Source: Ectopseudomonas mendocina (GTDB taxonomy: Bacteria; Pseudomonadota; Gammaproteobacteria; Pseudomonadales; Pseudomonadaceae). Taken from it: a DNA stretch of 64,000 nucleotides. Under the pieces are notes generated by a model. The model was not told the DNA's origin. It saw only the letters and a program-made list of their open reading frames with translations, and searched no databases. Shown here in pieces: positions 54,387 to 63,608 of this stretch. How positions within the stretch are numbered: position 1 is the first letter of the stretch; the number at the start of each line of letters is the position of its first letter. Made by a program: the position numbers and the translations under genes. The DNA is taken from positions 1 to 64,000 of the forward strand of contig NZ_JADTQG010000007.1 in NCBI RefSeq assembly GCF_016008875.1, given 5' to 3'.

Positions 54387-56708
54387 ATGGATATTTCGCT
54401 CACCAATCGCCTGTCATTCAAACAGGCCGGCTTGACCGTGCTGGTGGCGTTTATCCTTGGCACGCTGCTGAGCGTCACCCAGGTGGCGATCGATTATGCC
54501 AGCGAAGAGGCCTCCATCAACCGCGAGATTCGCGCACTGCTGGAAATCAGCCACAACCCCGCCGCCCGTATCGCCTACAACATCGATGCGGAACTGGCTC
54601 AGGAGCTGGTACTCGGCCTGCTGCGCTCGCCAGCGGTGACCCGCGCCGAGCTGATCGACAACAGCGGCCTGGTGCTGGCCAGCGTCAGTCGTCCGCGTAG
54701 CGAGAGCCGTTACCGTTTCATGAGCGACAGCCTGTTCGGCGCCGAGCGCGCATTCCAGGACCCGCTGTTCGTCTCCCATGCGCCCCATGAGCCGCTGGGT
54801 TTCCTGCGCCTGGAGATCGATACCTACGCTTTCGGCAGCCACTTTCTGCGACGCTCGCTGCTCACCCTGCTCACCGGCTTCGCACGCAGCCTGTTGCTGT
54901 CGCTGATCCTGCTGGTGATGTTCTATTTCATGCTGACCAAGCCGCTGACCGGCGTGATTCGCGCACTCAGCCAACGCAACCCGCAGGATCCGCATCATCG
55001 CCCCGTACCTTGCCCCAAGGGCCATGAGCGCGACGAGATCGGCATCCTGGTCGAAGTCACCAACCGCCAGCTATCGAGCATTGCCCAGGAAATCGAGCAA
55101 CGACGCAACGCCGAAGACCGGCTGACCCAATACCTCGGCGAGCTGGAAAACATCGTCTCGGCGCGCACCGCCGAGCTCAAGGCCACCAACGCCCGCCTCA
55201 GCCAATCCAACAGCGAACTAGAGATGGCGCGCACCACCGCGCTGAACATGGCGCAGGCACGCTCGGCCTTCCTGGCCAATATGAGCCACGAGATCCGCAC
55301 ACCACTCAACGGCCTGCTGGGCATGCTGGCGTTGGCGCTGGACGGTCCGCTCAGCCCCGAACAACGTCAGCAGTTGGGCATCGCCCATGACTCCGGCAAG
55401 GTGCTGGTGGAACTGCTCAACGACATCCTCGATCTGTCGAAATTCGAAGCCGGCCAGCTGGAGCTGGAAGAAATCCCCTTCGACCTCGGCGCCCTGGCCG
55501 AGGAAACCGCCAGCCTGCTGTCGCAGAACGCCGCCAGCGCCGTGGAGCTGACCTGCCTGATCGATCCGGCACTGCCGGCGCAGGTGCTGGGCGATCCGAC
55601 GCGGGTACGCCAGATCGTCAGCAACCTGCTGTCCAATGCCCTCAAGTTCACCCGTTTCGGCCGTGTCGACCTGATCGTCGCCAGCAGCGCGGACGGCATC
55701 AGCATTCGCGTGCGCGATACCGGCATCGGCATCGCCGCAGACGCCCAGGCGCGCATCTTCCAGCCCTTCGCCCAGGCCGAAGTGGGCATTACCCGCGAGT
55801 ACGGCGGCACCGGGCTGGGCCTGGCGCTGACACGGCGTCTTTGCCAGGCGATGCACGGCAAGCTGACCCTGCAATCGAAGGAAGGCTTCGGCAGCGAGTT
55901 CTGCGCCGAGCTGCCGCTGCCGGCTCATGCCCAAGCCGCCATGCAGCCCTCACTGCAGGGCCGCATCGTAGCCATGACGCCGGCCAGCAGCGGCCTGCAA
56001 CAAATGCTCAGCCAATGGCTGCCCACCTGGGGCCTGAGCTACCAGCGCCTGGACACCGATGCCAGCCTGCTCGGTGTGGACGCCGACCTGCTGATCAGCG
56101 ATTGCCCCGAGTGCCTGCTGAGCCTTCGCCCGACGATCAACACGCCGGTGCTGCTGGTCACCGCGTACGGCAATTTCCTGCCGCATGACCAGGCACAACG
56201 TCTCATGCCGCTGCTGCAGATTGCCCGCCCCCTGGCGCGCAACGGGTTGTTGCAGATGCTGCGGCACATCCTGCAGAGCGACGACGGCGAGCTGGGTAAC
56301 GACGCCCAGGCGCAGCCTCGTCGGCAAAGCGCGGCGCGCGTGCTGCTGGTCGAAGACAATCCGGTGAACCAGATGGTCGCCAAGGGCATGCTGGCCAAGC
56401 TCGGCTATCAGGTGCTGGTCGCCGGCCACGGCGGTGAAGCTTTGGAAATGCTGGAGCAACAGCCCGTCGACCTGATCCTGATGGACTGCAACATGCCGGT
56501 AATGGACGGCTACGAGGCCAGCCGGCGCATCCGCAGCAATGGCCGCTGGCCGGAACTGCCCATCGTCGCCCTGACGGCCAATGCGCTGTCCGACGAGCGC
56601 GAACGCTGCCGCGCCGCCGGCATGAACGACTACCTGGCCAAACCCTTCCGTCGTGAAGAACTGGCCGCCATGCTCGACACCTGGCTGCCCAGCGACGTCA
56701 CTCGCTGA
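54387..56708 (+). CDS. sagS: Hybrid sensor histidine kinase (SagS-like)
   Basis: The 773-residue membrane protein has two membrane helices (about 12-36 and 162-186) flanking a periplasmic HmsP-type sensor domain, a HAMP-like linker, a HisKA domain with phospho-His301 in MSHEIRTPLNG, a HATPase_c domain (NLLSNALKFT; DTGIGI; EYGGTGLGLAL) and a C-terminal receiver with Asp700 in LILMDCNMPVMDG. Architecture and the adjacent ospR-gpx module match P. aeruginosa SagS, a biofilm and attachment switch that signals through HptB. The ATG at 54387 (MDISLTNRLSFKQAG) is preferred over an upstream one. Its 3' end overlaps ospR by 11 bases. Confidence 0.92.
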   Translation: MDISLTNRLSFKQAGLTVLVAFILGTLLSVTQVAIDYASEEASINREIRALLEISHNPAARIAYNIDAELAQELVLGLLRSPAVTRAELIDNSGLVLASVSRPRSESRYRFMSDSLFGAERAFQDPLFVSHAPHEPLGFLRLEIDTYAFGSHFLRRSLLTLLTGFARSLLLSLILLVMFYFMLTKPLTGVIRALSQRNPQDPHHRPVPCPKGHERDEIGILVEVTNRQLSSIAQEIEQRRNAEDRLTQYLGELENIVSARTAELKATNARLSQSNSELEMARTTALNMAQARSAFLANMSHEIRTPLNGLLGMLALALDGPLSPEQRQQLGIAHDSGKVLVELLNDILDLSKFEAGQLELEEIPFDLGALAEETASLLSQNAASAVELTCLIDPALPAQVLGDPTRVRQIVSNLLSNALKFTRFGRVDLIVASSADGISIRVRDTGIGIAADAQARIFQPFAQAEVGITREYGGTGLGLALTRRLCQAMHGKLTLQSKEGFGSEFCAELPLPAHAQAAMQPSLQGRIVAMTPASSGLQQMLSQWLPTWGLSYQRLDTDASLLGVDADLLISDCPECLLSLRPTINTPVLLVTAYGNFLPHDQAQRLMPLLQIARPLARNGLLQMLRHILQSDDGELGNDAQAQPRRQSAARVLLVEDNPVNQMVAKGMLAKLGYQVLVAGHGGEALEMLEQQPVDLILMDCNMPVMDGYEASRRIRSNGRWPELPIVALTANALSDERERCRAAGMNDYLAKPFRREELAAMLDTWLPSDVTR

Positions 56709-57156
56709 GCCGCGCCAGCAAACGATCCAGGCTGCGACGCAGCCCTTCCATCTCCAGCAGGTCCTGATCAGCGAACTGGCAAAGCAACTGCGCCTTGAGC
56801 GGCAGGACCTGCGTCTGCAGCGCCCTGCCGGTCTCGCTCAGCGCCAGATGCACCTCTCGCTCGTCCGCCTGCGCACGACGGCGCTGCACCAGGCCCATCT
56901 GCTCCAGACGCTTGAGCAGCGGCGTCAGGGTTCCAGAGTCCAGCTGCAGACGTTGCCCGAGCGCCTTGAGCGTCGGCTGCTCGGGCGCATGTTCCTGCCA
57001 CTCCCACAGCACCAGCATCGCCAGGTACTGCGGGTAGGTCAGGCCAAGGGCATCGAGCATCGGCTTGTAGGCGCGAATCACGGCGCGCGAGGCGGCGTAA
57101 AGCTTGAAGCACAGCTGGTTGTCCAACTGCAGCCCGGCGGTATCGAAAGCGGTCAT
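56698..57156 (-). CDS. ospR: MarR/OhrR-type peroxide-sensing repressor (OspR-like)
   Basis: A 152-residue MarR-family winged-helix protein. LDNQLCFKLYAASR carries the reactive Cys16 of the OhrR/OspR group, and the DNA-binding part reads LGQRLQLDSGTLTPLLKRLEQMGLVQRRR with wing residues DEREVHLALSETG. Oxidation of the Cys should release DNA and induce the peroxidase gene. It overlaps gpx by four bases (ATGA), and the operator at 57685-57708 lies before gpx, so it probably represses the gpx-ospR operon and thus itself. A longer frame upstream lies inside gpx. Confidence 0.92.
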   Translation of the reverse strand: MTAFDTAGLQLDNQLCFKLYAASRAVIRAYKPMLDALGLTYPQYLAMLVLWEWQEHAPEQPTLKALGQRLQLDSGTLTPLLKRLEQMGLVQRRRAQADEREVHLALSETGRALQTQVLPLKAQLLCQFADQDLLEMEGLRRSLDRLLARLSE

Positions 57157-57638
57157 TTCAGCAGCGCTTCGATCTCGCTGCTCAGTTCTTCCGGCTTGGT
57201 GGTCGGGGCGAAGCGCTTGACCACCTGGCCATCCTTGCCAATCAGGAACTTGGTGAAGTTCCACTTGATGCCCTGACTACCCAGCAGGCCGGGCGCGCGC
57301 TTTTTCAACTGCACGAACAGCGGATGGGCGTCGGCGCCGTTGACGTCCACCTTCTTGAACAGCGGGAAGCTGACGCCGAAATTCAGCTCGCAGAATTCGG
57401 AGATGGCGCCCTCGTCACCCGGCTCCTGCTTACCGAACTGGTTGCAGGGAAAGCCCAGCACCACAAGGCCCTTGTCCTTGTATTGCTGCCAGACGCTTTC
57501 CAGACCCTTGTACTGCGGAGTGAAACCACACTTGCTGGCGGTGTTGACCACCAGCACGGCCTTGCCGCCGAAGTCGGCCAGGGTCTTCTGCTCGCCCTTG
57601 ATGGTCGTGACTGGAATATCGAAAAGTGCATTGCTCAT
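57153..57638 (-). CDS. Glutathione peroxidase-like thiol peroxidase
   Basis: The 161-residue protein has the peroxidatic Cys37 in NTASKCGFTPQY (cysteine form, not selenocysteine), FPCNQFGKQEPG with the tetrad Gln and the second Cys, and KWNFTKFLIG with the tetrad Trp. It reduces organic or hydrogen peroxides, likely with thioredoxin as bacterial members do. First gene of the gpx-ospR operon; AGGA stands before the ATG at 57638. Confidence 0.95.
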   Translation of the reverse strand: MSNALFDIPVTTIKGEQKTLADFGGKAVLVVNTASKCGFTPQYKGLESVWQQYKDKGLVVLGFPCNQFGKQEPGDEGAISEFCELNFGVSFPLFKKVDVNGADAHPLFVQLKKRAPGLLGSQGIKWNFTKFLIGKDGQVVKRFAPTTKPEELSSEIEALLK

Positions 57639-57684
57639 GGGGAATCGTCCTGATGGGCTGAAAGTGATGGACAAAATAGCGAGC

Positions 57685-57708
57685 AATTAAATTGCATGCA
57701 ATTTAATT
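57685..57708. promoter_or_regulatory. Perfect 24-bp palindrome, candidate OspR operator
   Basis: AATTAAATTGCA is followed directly by its reverse complement TGCAATTTAATT, about 47 bases before the gpx start. Size, AT-richness and place fit a MarR/OhrR operator overlapping the gpx promoter. Confidence 0.8.
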
Positions 57709-57743
57709 TGCTGCAAGATAAGGCATGCAGATATCGCACTATC

Positions 57744-57906
57744 CGTAGGGCGGGTTAATGGCGCCGCGCATCGATCTTGCTGCCACAGATGAACCCTGCG
57801 CGCCGCGTAACCCCACCAGGCGATGTAGCGCGTTGCGCCAATGGTGGGTTACGCCACGCCCGGCATAGCGAGCTGATCGACAACCGAGATAAGTGGCTAA
57901 CCCACA
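57744..57906. repeat. GTAGGG(C/T)GGGTTA intergenic repeat, copy 1
   Basis: Opens CGTAGGGCGGGTTA and ends AGTGGCTAACCCAC. Inside are CGCGTAACCC.ACCAGGCGAT and ATGGTGGGTTACGCCAC, an inverted pair. It aligns over about 160 bases with copy 2 at 57954-58120. It is non-coding. Confidence 0.8.
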
Positions 57907-57953
57907 AGACGATGGCGTCGATGCGTACAAAGATAGAGGGATACACGCTATCC

Positions 57954-58120
57954 CGTAGGGTGGGTTAGCGGCGCCGAATGCCGGACTGCCAAGCGCAGAT
58001 GAACTCGGCGCGCCGCGTAACCCACCAGGCGATCTATCGCGTTGCGCCGATGGTGGGTTACGCCACACCCAGCATAGCGAGCTGATCAACAACCGTGACA
58101 AGTGGCTAATCCACCCTACG
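57954..58120. repeat. GTAGGG(C/T)GGGTTA intergenic repeat, copy 2
   Basis: Opens CGTAGGGTGGGTTA and ends AGTGGCTAATCCACCCTACG, so its ends are inverted repeats of each other (CGTAGGGTGG/CCACCCTACG). Its right edge reaches into pdxB: the TAG stop codon of pdxB is the TAG of the repeat terminus. Confidence 0.8.
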
Positions 58121-59246
58121 AAACGGTAGCGCCCAGGGCTCGTACCAGCGCGGTCAGTGGTGCTGCATCGCCCTGAATGCGTACGTGCAGGCCATCGATC
58201 TCGCGACGCATCGGGTAGTGCTTGCGCAAGCGGTCGAAGCCGGCGCGACGGGTATCGGCATCGCCCACCAGGCTGCGGCGAAAATCCGCATCGTCGCGGC
58301 GAGGGTCGTAGACCGCACGACACAGGCTGGCCAGGACCCAGGCTGGGTCGGCGTTGCCGTCGATGCTCAGCTCGCGGAGCCAGGGTGCCGGCAGCAGCTC
58401 GGCCAGGCTCACCTGCTCAGGTATGCCCAGCACACGGCAGCAAGCCTGATAGATTTGCGCCGTGCCACGCAGCTTGCCGTCCAGGCTGTAACCGGCGATA
58501 TGCGGCGTCGCCAGCTGGCACAGGGCGGCCAGTTCGACGTCGACCAGCGGCTCGCCTTCCCAGACGTCGAGCACCGCCTTCAGATCGGGGCGCTGCGGCA
58601 GTAGGAGGCGCAACGCCGCGTTGTCCACCACCGCACCGCGGCTGGCATTGATCAGCCAGGTTCCCGACTTCAATGTCGCCAGGCAAGTCGCATCGAGCAG
58701 ATGATGCGTCGAAGCATCCAGCGGCGTGTGCAGGCTGATCACGTCGCATTCGTCGATGATCCGCTCCAGGCCGACGAATTCGCCGCCCTCGGCAGCCTGG
58801 CGCGGCGGGTCGCACACCCGCACCTGCCAGCCAAGACCGCGCAACAGCTCGACCAGACGCCCACCGACCTGCCCCGCGCCCACCACCCCATAGACGCGCG
58901 CAGCGGGGTCGACGCCCTCGCGCTCGGCCAGGGTCAGCACGCTGCCCAGCACGTAATCCACCACGCCGCGGGCGTTGCAGCCCGGTGCGCTGCTCCAGGC
59001 GATGCCGGCTTCGGCGAAGTAATCGAGATCAAGATGGTCGGTACCGATAGTACAGGTACCGACGAAGCGGACCCGGCTGCCTTCGAGCAGCGCACGATTC
59101 ACTTGAGTCACCGAGCGCACCAGCAGCAGGTCGGCATCGCGCACATCGGCCGCCGTGATGCCGCGCCCAGGCAGGCGGCGGATGCTGCCGAACGCAGCGA
59201 AGAATTCATCGAGCAGGGGAATGTTTTCGTCGGCGACTATGTGCAT
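58116..59246 (-). CDS. pdxB: Erythronate-4-phosphate dehydrogenase (PdxB)
   Basis: PdxB oxidises 4-phosphoerythronate in pyridoxal-5'-phosphate synthesis. The 376-residue D-2-hydroxyacid dehydrogenase starts [17 protein letters not shown], has [13 protein letters not shown], the NAD block [32 protein letters not shown], catalytic Arg in [18 protein letters not shown], and [16 protein letters not shown] with the catalytic His, plus the PdxB-specific C-terminal dimerisation domain. GGAGCCC precedes the ATG. The stop codon lies in a repeat. Confidence 0.95.
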   Translation of the reverse strand: MHIVADENIPLLDEFFAAFGSIRRLPGRGITAADVRDADLLLVRSVTQVNRALLEGSRVRFVGTCTIGTDHLDLDYFAEAGIAWSSAPGCNARGVVDYVLGSVLTLAEREGVDPAARVYGVVGAGQVGGRLVELLRGLGWQVRVCDPPRQAAEGGEFVGLERIIDECDVISLHTPLDASTHHLLDATCLATLKSGTWLINASRGAVVDNAALRLLLPQRPDLKAVLDVWEGEPLVDVELAALCQLATPHIAGYSLDGKLRGTAQIYQACCRVLGIPEQVSLAELLPAPWLRELSIDGNADPAWVLASLCRAVYDPRRDDADFRRSLVGDADTRRAGFDRLRKHYPMRREIDGLHVRIQGDAAPLTALVRALGATVS

Positions 59247-59396
59247 GGCGGGCTCCATCGGGCAGGCCGCCATTCTATGCCAGCGCGGCCGCCAGCGTCG
59301 CCCCGCGAGGCGCCCGGCAGAGCCTCACGCCATACTTTCCTGACCGCTGCGTCAAGGCGTAGACTACGCGGTTTCCTGTTATTCCGAAGAGTCGAA

Positions 59397-60770
59397 ATGT
59401 CCACCGACACCCGCCTTGGCCGCGTGCGCACGGAACTGCGCAGCCTGCTCATCCTGGCCACGCCCATCATCATCGCCCAGCTGGCGCACACCGCCATGGG
59501 CTTCGTCGACACGCTGATGGCCGGGCGCGTCAGCCCGCAGGACCTGGCCGCCGTGGCGCTGGGCAACTCGATCTGGGTGCCGGTGTTCCTGCTGATGACC
59601 GGCATCCTGCTGGCCACCACGCCCAAGGTGGCGGAGCGCTTCGGCGCCGGCGAGGAAGCAGCCATCGGCCCGCTGGTGCGCCAGGCACTCTGGCTGGCGC
59701 TGGCCGTGGGCGGCAGCGCAGCGACGCTTTTGTGGAACGCCGAGTTCATCCTGCGCACCATGAACGTCGACCCGGCGCTGATCGCCCCGGCCATGGGCTA
59801 CCTGCGCGCCGTGGCCTGCGGTTTTCCGGCGGTGGCGCTGTATCACGTGCTGCGCTGTTGCAGTGATGGCCTGGGCCATACCCGCCCAGCCATGGTACTG
59901 GGCATCCTCGGCCTGCTGCTCAATATCCCGGCCAACTACATCTTCATCTACGGCAAGTTCGGCTTGCCGGCTATGGGCGGCGTGGGCTGCGGCTGGGCGA
60001 CCGCGCTGGTGATGGGCTTCATGCTGGTCGGCATGCTGGTCTGGGTGAGATGGGCGCCCTACTACCGCGCCAGCGCCCTGTTCGCTCATTTCGAATGGCC
60101 ACAGTGGACGGTGATCAGACGCCTGCTGAGCATCGGCGTGCCGATTGGCATCGCAGTGTTCGCTGAAGCGAGCATCTTCGCAGTGATCGCCCTGCTGATC
60201 GGCGGGCTCGGCGCCACCGTGGTGGCCGGGCATCAGATCGCTCTGAATTTCAGCTCCATGGTGTTCATGATCCCCTACTCGCTGGGCATGGCCGCCACGG
60301 TGCGCGTCGGCCAGGCACTGGGCCGCGGCCAGCCGCGTGAAGCGCGTTTCGCCGCCGGGGTAAGCATGGGCGCAGCGCTGGGTTACGCCTGTTTATCGGC
60401 CAGCCTGATGTTCCTGCTGCGCGAGCAGATCGCGCAGATCTACACGCCGGACAAAGCGGTAATCGCCGTGGCCGCGACACTCATCGTCTATGCGGCGCTG
60501 TTCCAGTTCTCCGACGCCATTCAAGTCACTGCAGCCGGCGCACTGCGTGGCTATCAGGACACGCGCATCACCATGTTGCTGACCCTGTTCGCCTACTGGG
60601 GCATCGGCCTGCCGGTGGGGTATGCGCTGGGGCTGTCCGACCTGTTCGGCGAACCGAGCGGCCCCAGCGGCCTGTGGCAAGGTTTGGTGGTGGGCCTGAC
60701 CTGCGCCGCAGCGATGCTCATCGTGCGCCTGGCGCGCAGCGCGCGTAAGCGCATTCGCCGGGCCGCCTGA
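59397..60770 (+). CDS. MATE family multidrug exporter (NorM/PmpM-like)
   Basis: A 457-residue, twelve-helix MATE protein. Family blocks include ILATPIIIAQLAHTAMGFVDTLMAGRVSPQDLAAVALGNSIWVP, the N-lobe Asp in this first region, and VPIGIAVFAEASIFAVIALLIGGLGATVVAGHQIALNFSSMVFMIPYSLGMAATVRVGQALG in the second half. It exports cationic compounds using Na+ or H+. The frame runs far upstream, but the ATG at 59397 gives the natural N-terminus MSTDTRLGRVRTELR. It is divergent from pdxB. Confidence 0.94.
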   Translation: MSTDTRLGRVRTELRSLLILATPIIIAQLAHTAMGFVDTLMAGRVSPQDLAAVALGNSIWVPVFLLMTGILLATTPKVAERFGAGEEAAIGPLVRQALWLALAVGGSAATLLWNAEFILRTMNVDPALIAPAMGYLRAVACGFPAVALYHVLRCCSDGLGHTRPAMVLGILGLLLNIPANYIFIYGKFGLPAMGGVGCGWATALVMGFMLVGMLVWVRWAPYYRASALFAHFEWPQWTVIRRLLSIGVPIGIAVFAEASIFAVIALLIGGLGATVVAGHQIALNFSSMVFMIPYSLGMAATVRVGQALGRGQPREARFAAGVSMGAALGYACLSASLMFLLREQIAQIYTPDKAVIAVAATLIVYAALFQFSDAIQVTAAGALRGYQDTRITMLLTLFAYWGIGLPVGYALGLSDLFGEPSGPSGLWQGLVVGLTCAAAMLIVRLARSARKRIRRAA

Positions 60771-60809
60771 GCCATTGGATAGGCAGAAGATCAGCTCTAG
60801 ACTGAGCGC

Positions 60810-61868
60810 ATGATTCGACCAGTCCTGCTCCTCTGCTTGCTTCTGCTCGCTGCATGCGGCCCGGCCAACGACGGCCTGGCCATGCAGAGCGACTACCTCC
60901 AGCGCCTGCAGCGTTCGCTCGATGCTGCTGACGTCAACGCCTTCGACAGCCGCAGCGTCAGCCAGTACCGCCTGCCGGCACGGCGCGAGCGGCTTGCGGA
61001 AATTCCCGAGCTGCGTATCGGCCTGCTCGATCTGGTGATCGACGCGCGGCGCTGCCCGCACCTGCAGCAGTTGATCAGCCAGCGCAACAGCAGCCTGGGC
61101 AAGCAGTTGATGCCCAGCCAGCGGCTTGGCTACGAAGGCGACCTGCTGCGCGCCATCGATGACTACCTGCCGCATCTGCAGGACGACTCCAGCCTCAAGG
61201 CCACTCTGCAGCGCCTGGCCAGCGACAAGCGCCAGCAACTGCCAGCAGTGTTCTGGAATGCCCTGAACGGTAGCCCGGAGTTCGAGAACTACCTGCGTTT
61301 TGCCGACCAGGCATTGCCGGTCGACACTCAGGAAGACAGTGCCGCCCTGGACGCACTGCAGCGGCTGGGCCGCATCGGCTCCGGCCTGCCGGGCCAGCTA
61401 CCGCCGAGTGCCAAGGAGCTGGAGCCGCTGTTCTTCGCCCTATACGCCAGCGAACAGGGCGGCCAGTTGATCACCAGCCTGGCCAGCCTGCGCCACACCC
61501 TCGACGCCGGCAGCGAAATGCTGGAGCAACGCCAACATGGCCGCCCGCTGTGCCCACTGGGCCAGGCGACGCCGCGCGGGCGCATCCTGCAGAACATCTT
61601 CGTCAAGTTCTACGCCGGCGGCCTGCAGCCTTATCTGGCACAGGTCGACCAGCGCGGCCAGCAGTGGCAGGCGGCGCTGCTGCAATTGCAGCGTATCGAC
61701 GGCATTCCGCCAGCCACCCGCGAGCATCTGCAGCGATTGGCGGGCGAGCAGGGTTCGTTATGGCAGGATTTCCGTATGGCCACGGCACGCCACGTCAAGG
61801 CCTGGCAGACGCTGCTGAACAGCTGCGGCCTGGCGCCAGGACAGGCGGGTTGGAATAGCGCGAGCTAG
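60810..61868 (+). CDS. DUF3080 family lipoprotein
   Basis: A 352-residue protein with a lipoprotein signal (LLLCLLLLAACG, lipobox LAAC), followed by a helical domain with the DUF3080 pattern: YLQRLQRSLDA, LPARRERLAEIPELRIGLLDLVIDARRCPHLQQLISQRNSSLGKQ and LGYEGDLLRAID. It is anchored in the inner or outer membrane facing the periplasm. Function is unknown. It follows the MATE gene in the same direction after 39 bases and may be co-transcribed. Confidence 0.85.
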   Translation: MIRPVLLLCLLLLAACGPANDGLAMQSDYLQRLQRSLDAADVNAFDSRSVSQYRLPARRERLAEIPELRIGLLDLVIDARRCPHLQQLISQRNSSLGKQLMPSQRLGYEGDLLRAIDDYLPHLQDDSSLKATLQRLASDKRQQLPAVFWNALNGSPEFENYLRFADQALPVDTQEDSAALDALQRLGRIGSGLPGQLPPSAKELEPLFFALYASEQGGQLITSLASLRHTLDAGSEMLEQRQHGRPLCPLGQATPRGRILQNIFVKFYAGGLQPYLAQVDQRGQQWQAALLQLQRIDGIPPATREHLQRLAGEQGSLWQDFRMATARHVKAWQTLLNSCGLAPGQAGWNSAS

Positions 61869-61879
61869 CGCACGCTCAG

Positions 61880-61932
61880 GTAGGGCGGGTGAAACCCGCC
61901 AGCCGCGACTAGGCGGGTTGCACCCGCCCTAC
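61880..61932. terminator. Nested inverted repeat between convergent genes
   Basis: GTAGGGCGGGTG pairs with CACCCGCCCTAC, and inside AACCCGCC pairs with GGCGGGTT. The outer ends are the same GTAGGG(C/T)GGGT type as the repeats near pdxB. It lies between DUF3080 and tusA and can block read-through in both directions, though no T-tract follows. Confidence 0.65.
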
Positions 61933-61954
61933 GGCTTAAATTTACGGACGCAGC

Positions 61955-62206
61955 CTAATCGGCCTTCTTGCGAATCCAGTACAAATAGGTGCCGTCTTCC
62001 TCGGCCTGGCCGAGCAGTTCATGGCCGAGGAACACGCAGAACTTGGGAATGTCACGGCGGGTCGAGGGATCGGTGGCGATCACCTTGAGCAAGCCGCCCG
62101 GCGACAGGTCGCGCACCTTGTTGTGCAGCATCATCACCGGCTCAGGGCAATTCAGGCCACTGGCATCGAGCAGGTCATCGTGGTTGAGGGTCAGGGCTTC
62201 GGACAT
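61955..62206 (-). CDS. tusA: Sulfur carrier protein TusA
   Basis: TusA carries persulfide sulfur from cysteine desulfurase to tRNA 2-thiolation and other pathways. The 83-residue product has the Cys20 of the [10 protein letters not shown] motif and the two-strand, two-helix TusA fold ([34 protein letters not shown]). GGAGCCC precedes the ATG at 62206; the frame is open upstream without a site. Confidence 0.94.
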   Translation of the reverse strand: MSEALTLNHDDLLDASGLNCPEPVMMLHNKVRDLSPGGLLKVIATDPSTRRDIPKFCVFLGHELLGQAEEDGTYLYWIRKKAD

Positions 62207-62296
62207 AAAGGGCTCCACAGGCAGGCGCGCATTGTCGCGCAAAGCTGATCTAAAGGTCACCTGCGCACAGCCAGCGCGCATGCCGGGTTCAGTTCG

Positions 62297-63352
62297 TCAC
62301 CTGCCGTGTCGACGCAGGTGACAGGTCACTTCCTCGCGGTCGTGATACAGCTGCTTGCAACCGATGCTGACCTTGAGGCCGCGCTCGACCAGCCCCGACT
62401 CGATGCGATCGAGCAGGCGCCGCACCTCGGCGTAGCGCTGCTTCATAGGCAGTTTGAGATTGACCACCGCCTCGCGACACAGCCCTTCGCCCAGCCAGGT
62501 CTCGATCATCGCCGCCGTGCGCGCCGGCTTCTCGACGATATCGCAGACCATCCAGTGCACCGGATGGCGCGGGCGAAAGGTGAAACCATCGGCGCGCTGG
62601 TGCACGACGAAGCCGGAATACATCAGGCTTTCGGCCATCGGCCCGTTGTCCACGGCCGTCACACGAATCTCCCGATTGACCAGCTGCCAGGTCCAGCCGC
62701 CCGGTGCGGCGCCCAGGTCCACGGCGGTCATGCCGGGCGCCAGGCGCTGATCCCACTGCTCACGCGGGATGAAATGGTGCCAGGCCTCCTCCAGCTTGAG
62801 CGTCGAGCGGCTCGGCGCCTCGCGCGGGAACTTCAGGCGCGGAATGCCCATGGGCCACATCGCCTGGTTGTCCGCCTCGGCGATACCGGCGAAGACCTCG
62901 CGGCCGCTCTTGAAGGTCAGCAGCAGGCGCGACTTCCTGGCGTCGTCCACCAGCCTGCCGGCCTTGAGCAGCGCCTTGCGCAGCGGCGCCTCGAACTTCT
63001 TGCAGAAGGTCGAGACTTCCTTGCCCTCGTTGGTATCCACCACTTCCAGCCACAGGCTGCCGCACACCGGATAGTCGGCCAAGGCTTCCAGCAACACGCT
63101 GATACGGTCGCTTTCCGGCAGGCTGACGAACGCACCGCGCGCCCACTGCCGCGGGAAGATCAGCTGATTGAAACGCACGCTACGCATCAGCCGTTCACTA
63201 TCGGCCGCCTCGCTGCAGACGAACTCGGCGCAGGCGCTGCCGGGCTTGGCCTTGGAGTAGCCGGGCACGTCCAGACGCGCCGCGAGGTCGGTGATCTCGG
63301 CGCAAACCTCTCCCTCGAAACCGGGGCGGCAATGCAGAAACAGGGTATTCAT
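62297..63352 (-). CDS. rlmM: 23S rRNA 2'-O-ribose C2498 methyltransferase (RlmM)
   Basis: The 351-residue product has an N-terminal THUMP-like domain (NTLFLHCRPGFEGEVCAEITDLAARL) and a Rossmann methyltransferase domain with AVDLGAAPGGWTWQLV for SAM binding. The K-D-K-E residues of 2'-O-methyltransferases fall in the later blocks WMVCDIVEKPA and VNLKLPMKQRY. The ATG at 63352 follows GGAGACC; a TTG one codon upstream is ignored. Confidence 0.95.
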   Translation of the reverse strand: MNTLFLHCRPGFEGEVCAEITDLAARLDVPGYSKAKPGSACAEFVCSEAADSERLMRSVRFNQLIFPRQWARGAFVSLPESDRISVLLEALADYPVCGSLWLEVVDTNEGKEVSTFCKKFEAPLRKALLKAGRLVDDARKSRLLLTFKSGREVFAGIAEADNQAMWPMGIPRLKFPREAPSRSTLKLEEAWHHFIPREQWDQRLAPGMTAVDLGAAPGGWTWQLVNREIRVTAVDNGPMAESLMYSGFVVHQRADGFTFRPRHPVHWMVCDIVEKPARTAAMIETWLGEGLCREAVVNLKLPMKQRYAEVRRLLDRIESGLVERGLKVSIGCKQLYHDREEVTCHLRRHGR

Positions 63353-63355
63353 CAA

Positions 63356-63608
63356 AGGGTCTCCATGAGGCGCGCATGATACCCGAGACCGGAACCCAGA
63401 GCCGCTAAACCTGTCCAGCTACATATGTGCTGCCCACAGATACGGAGCCGCTGGCCATCGCGTCTCGATGAGATCCGGCCATCCAACACAGGCAGCGCAT
63501 AGCAACCGATAAAGGATATGCGCTAGCCAGACCGCCCAAGCCGAACTAGCTTGAAGGTCTGCCGCCATCAGACACAGCCCGAACCGTGCGGGCCCAAGGA
63601 GATGTGCA
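63356..63608. other. Upstream region of acnA and rlmM
   Basis: A 253-base divergent spacer without a gene. AAGGAG immediately before the acnA ATG is a strong ribosome site. No convincing -35/-10 pair or Fur-type box was recognised by eye. Confidence 0.5.
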
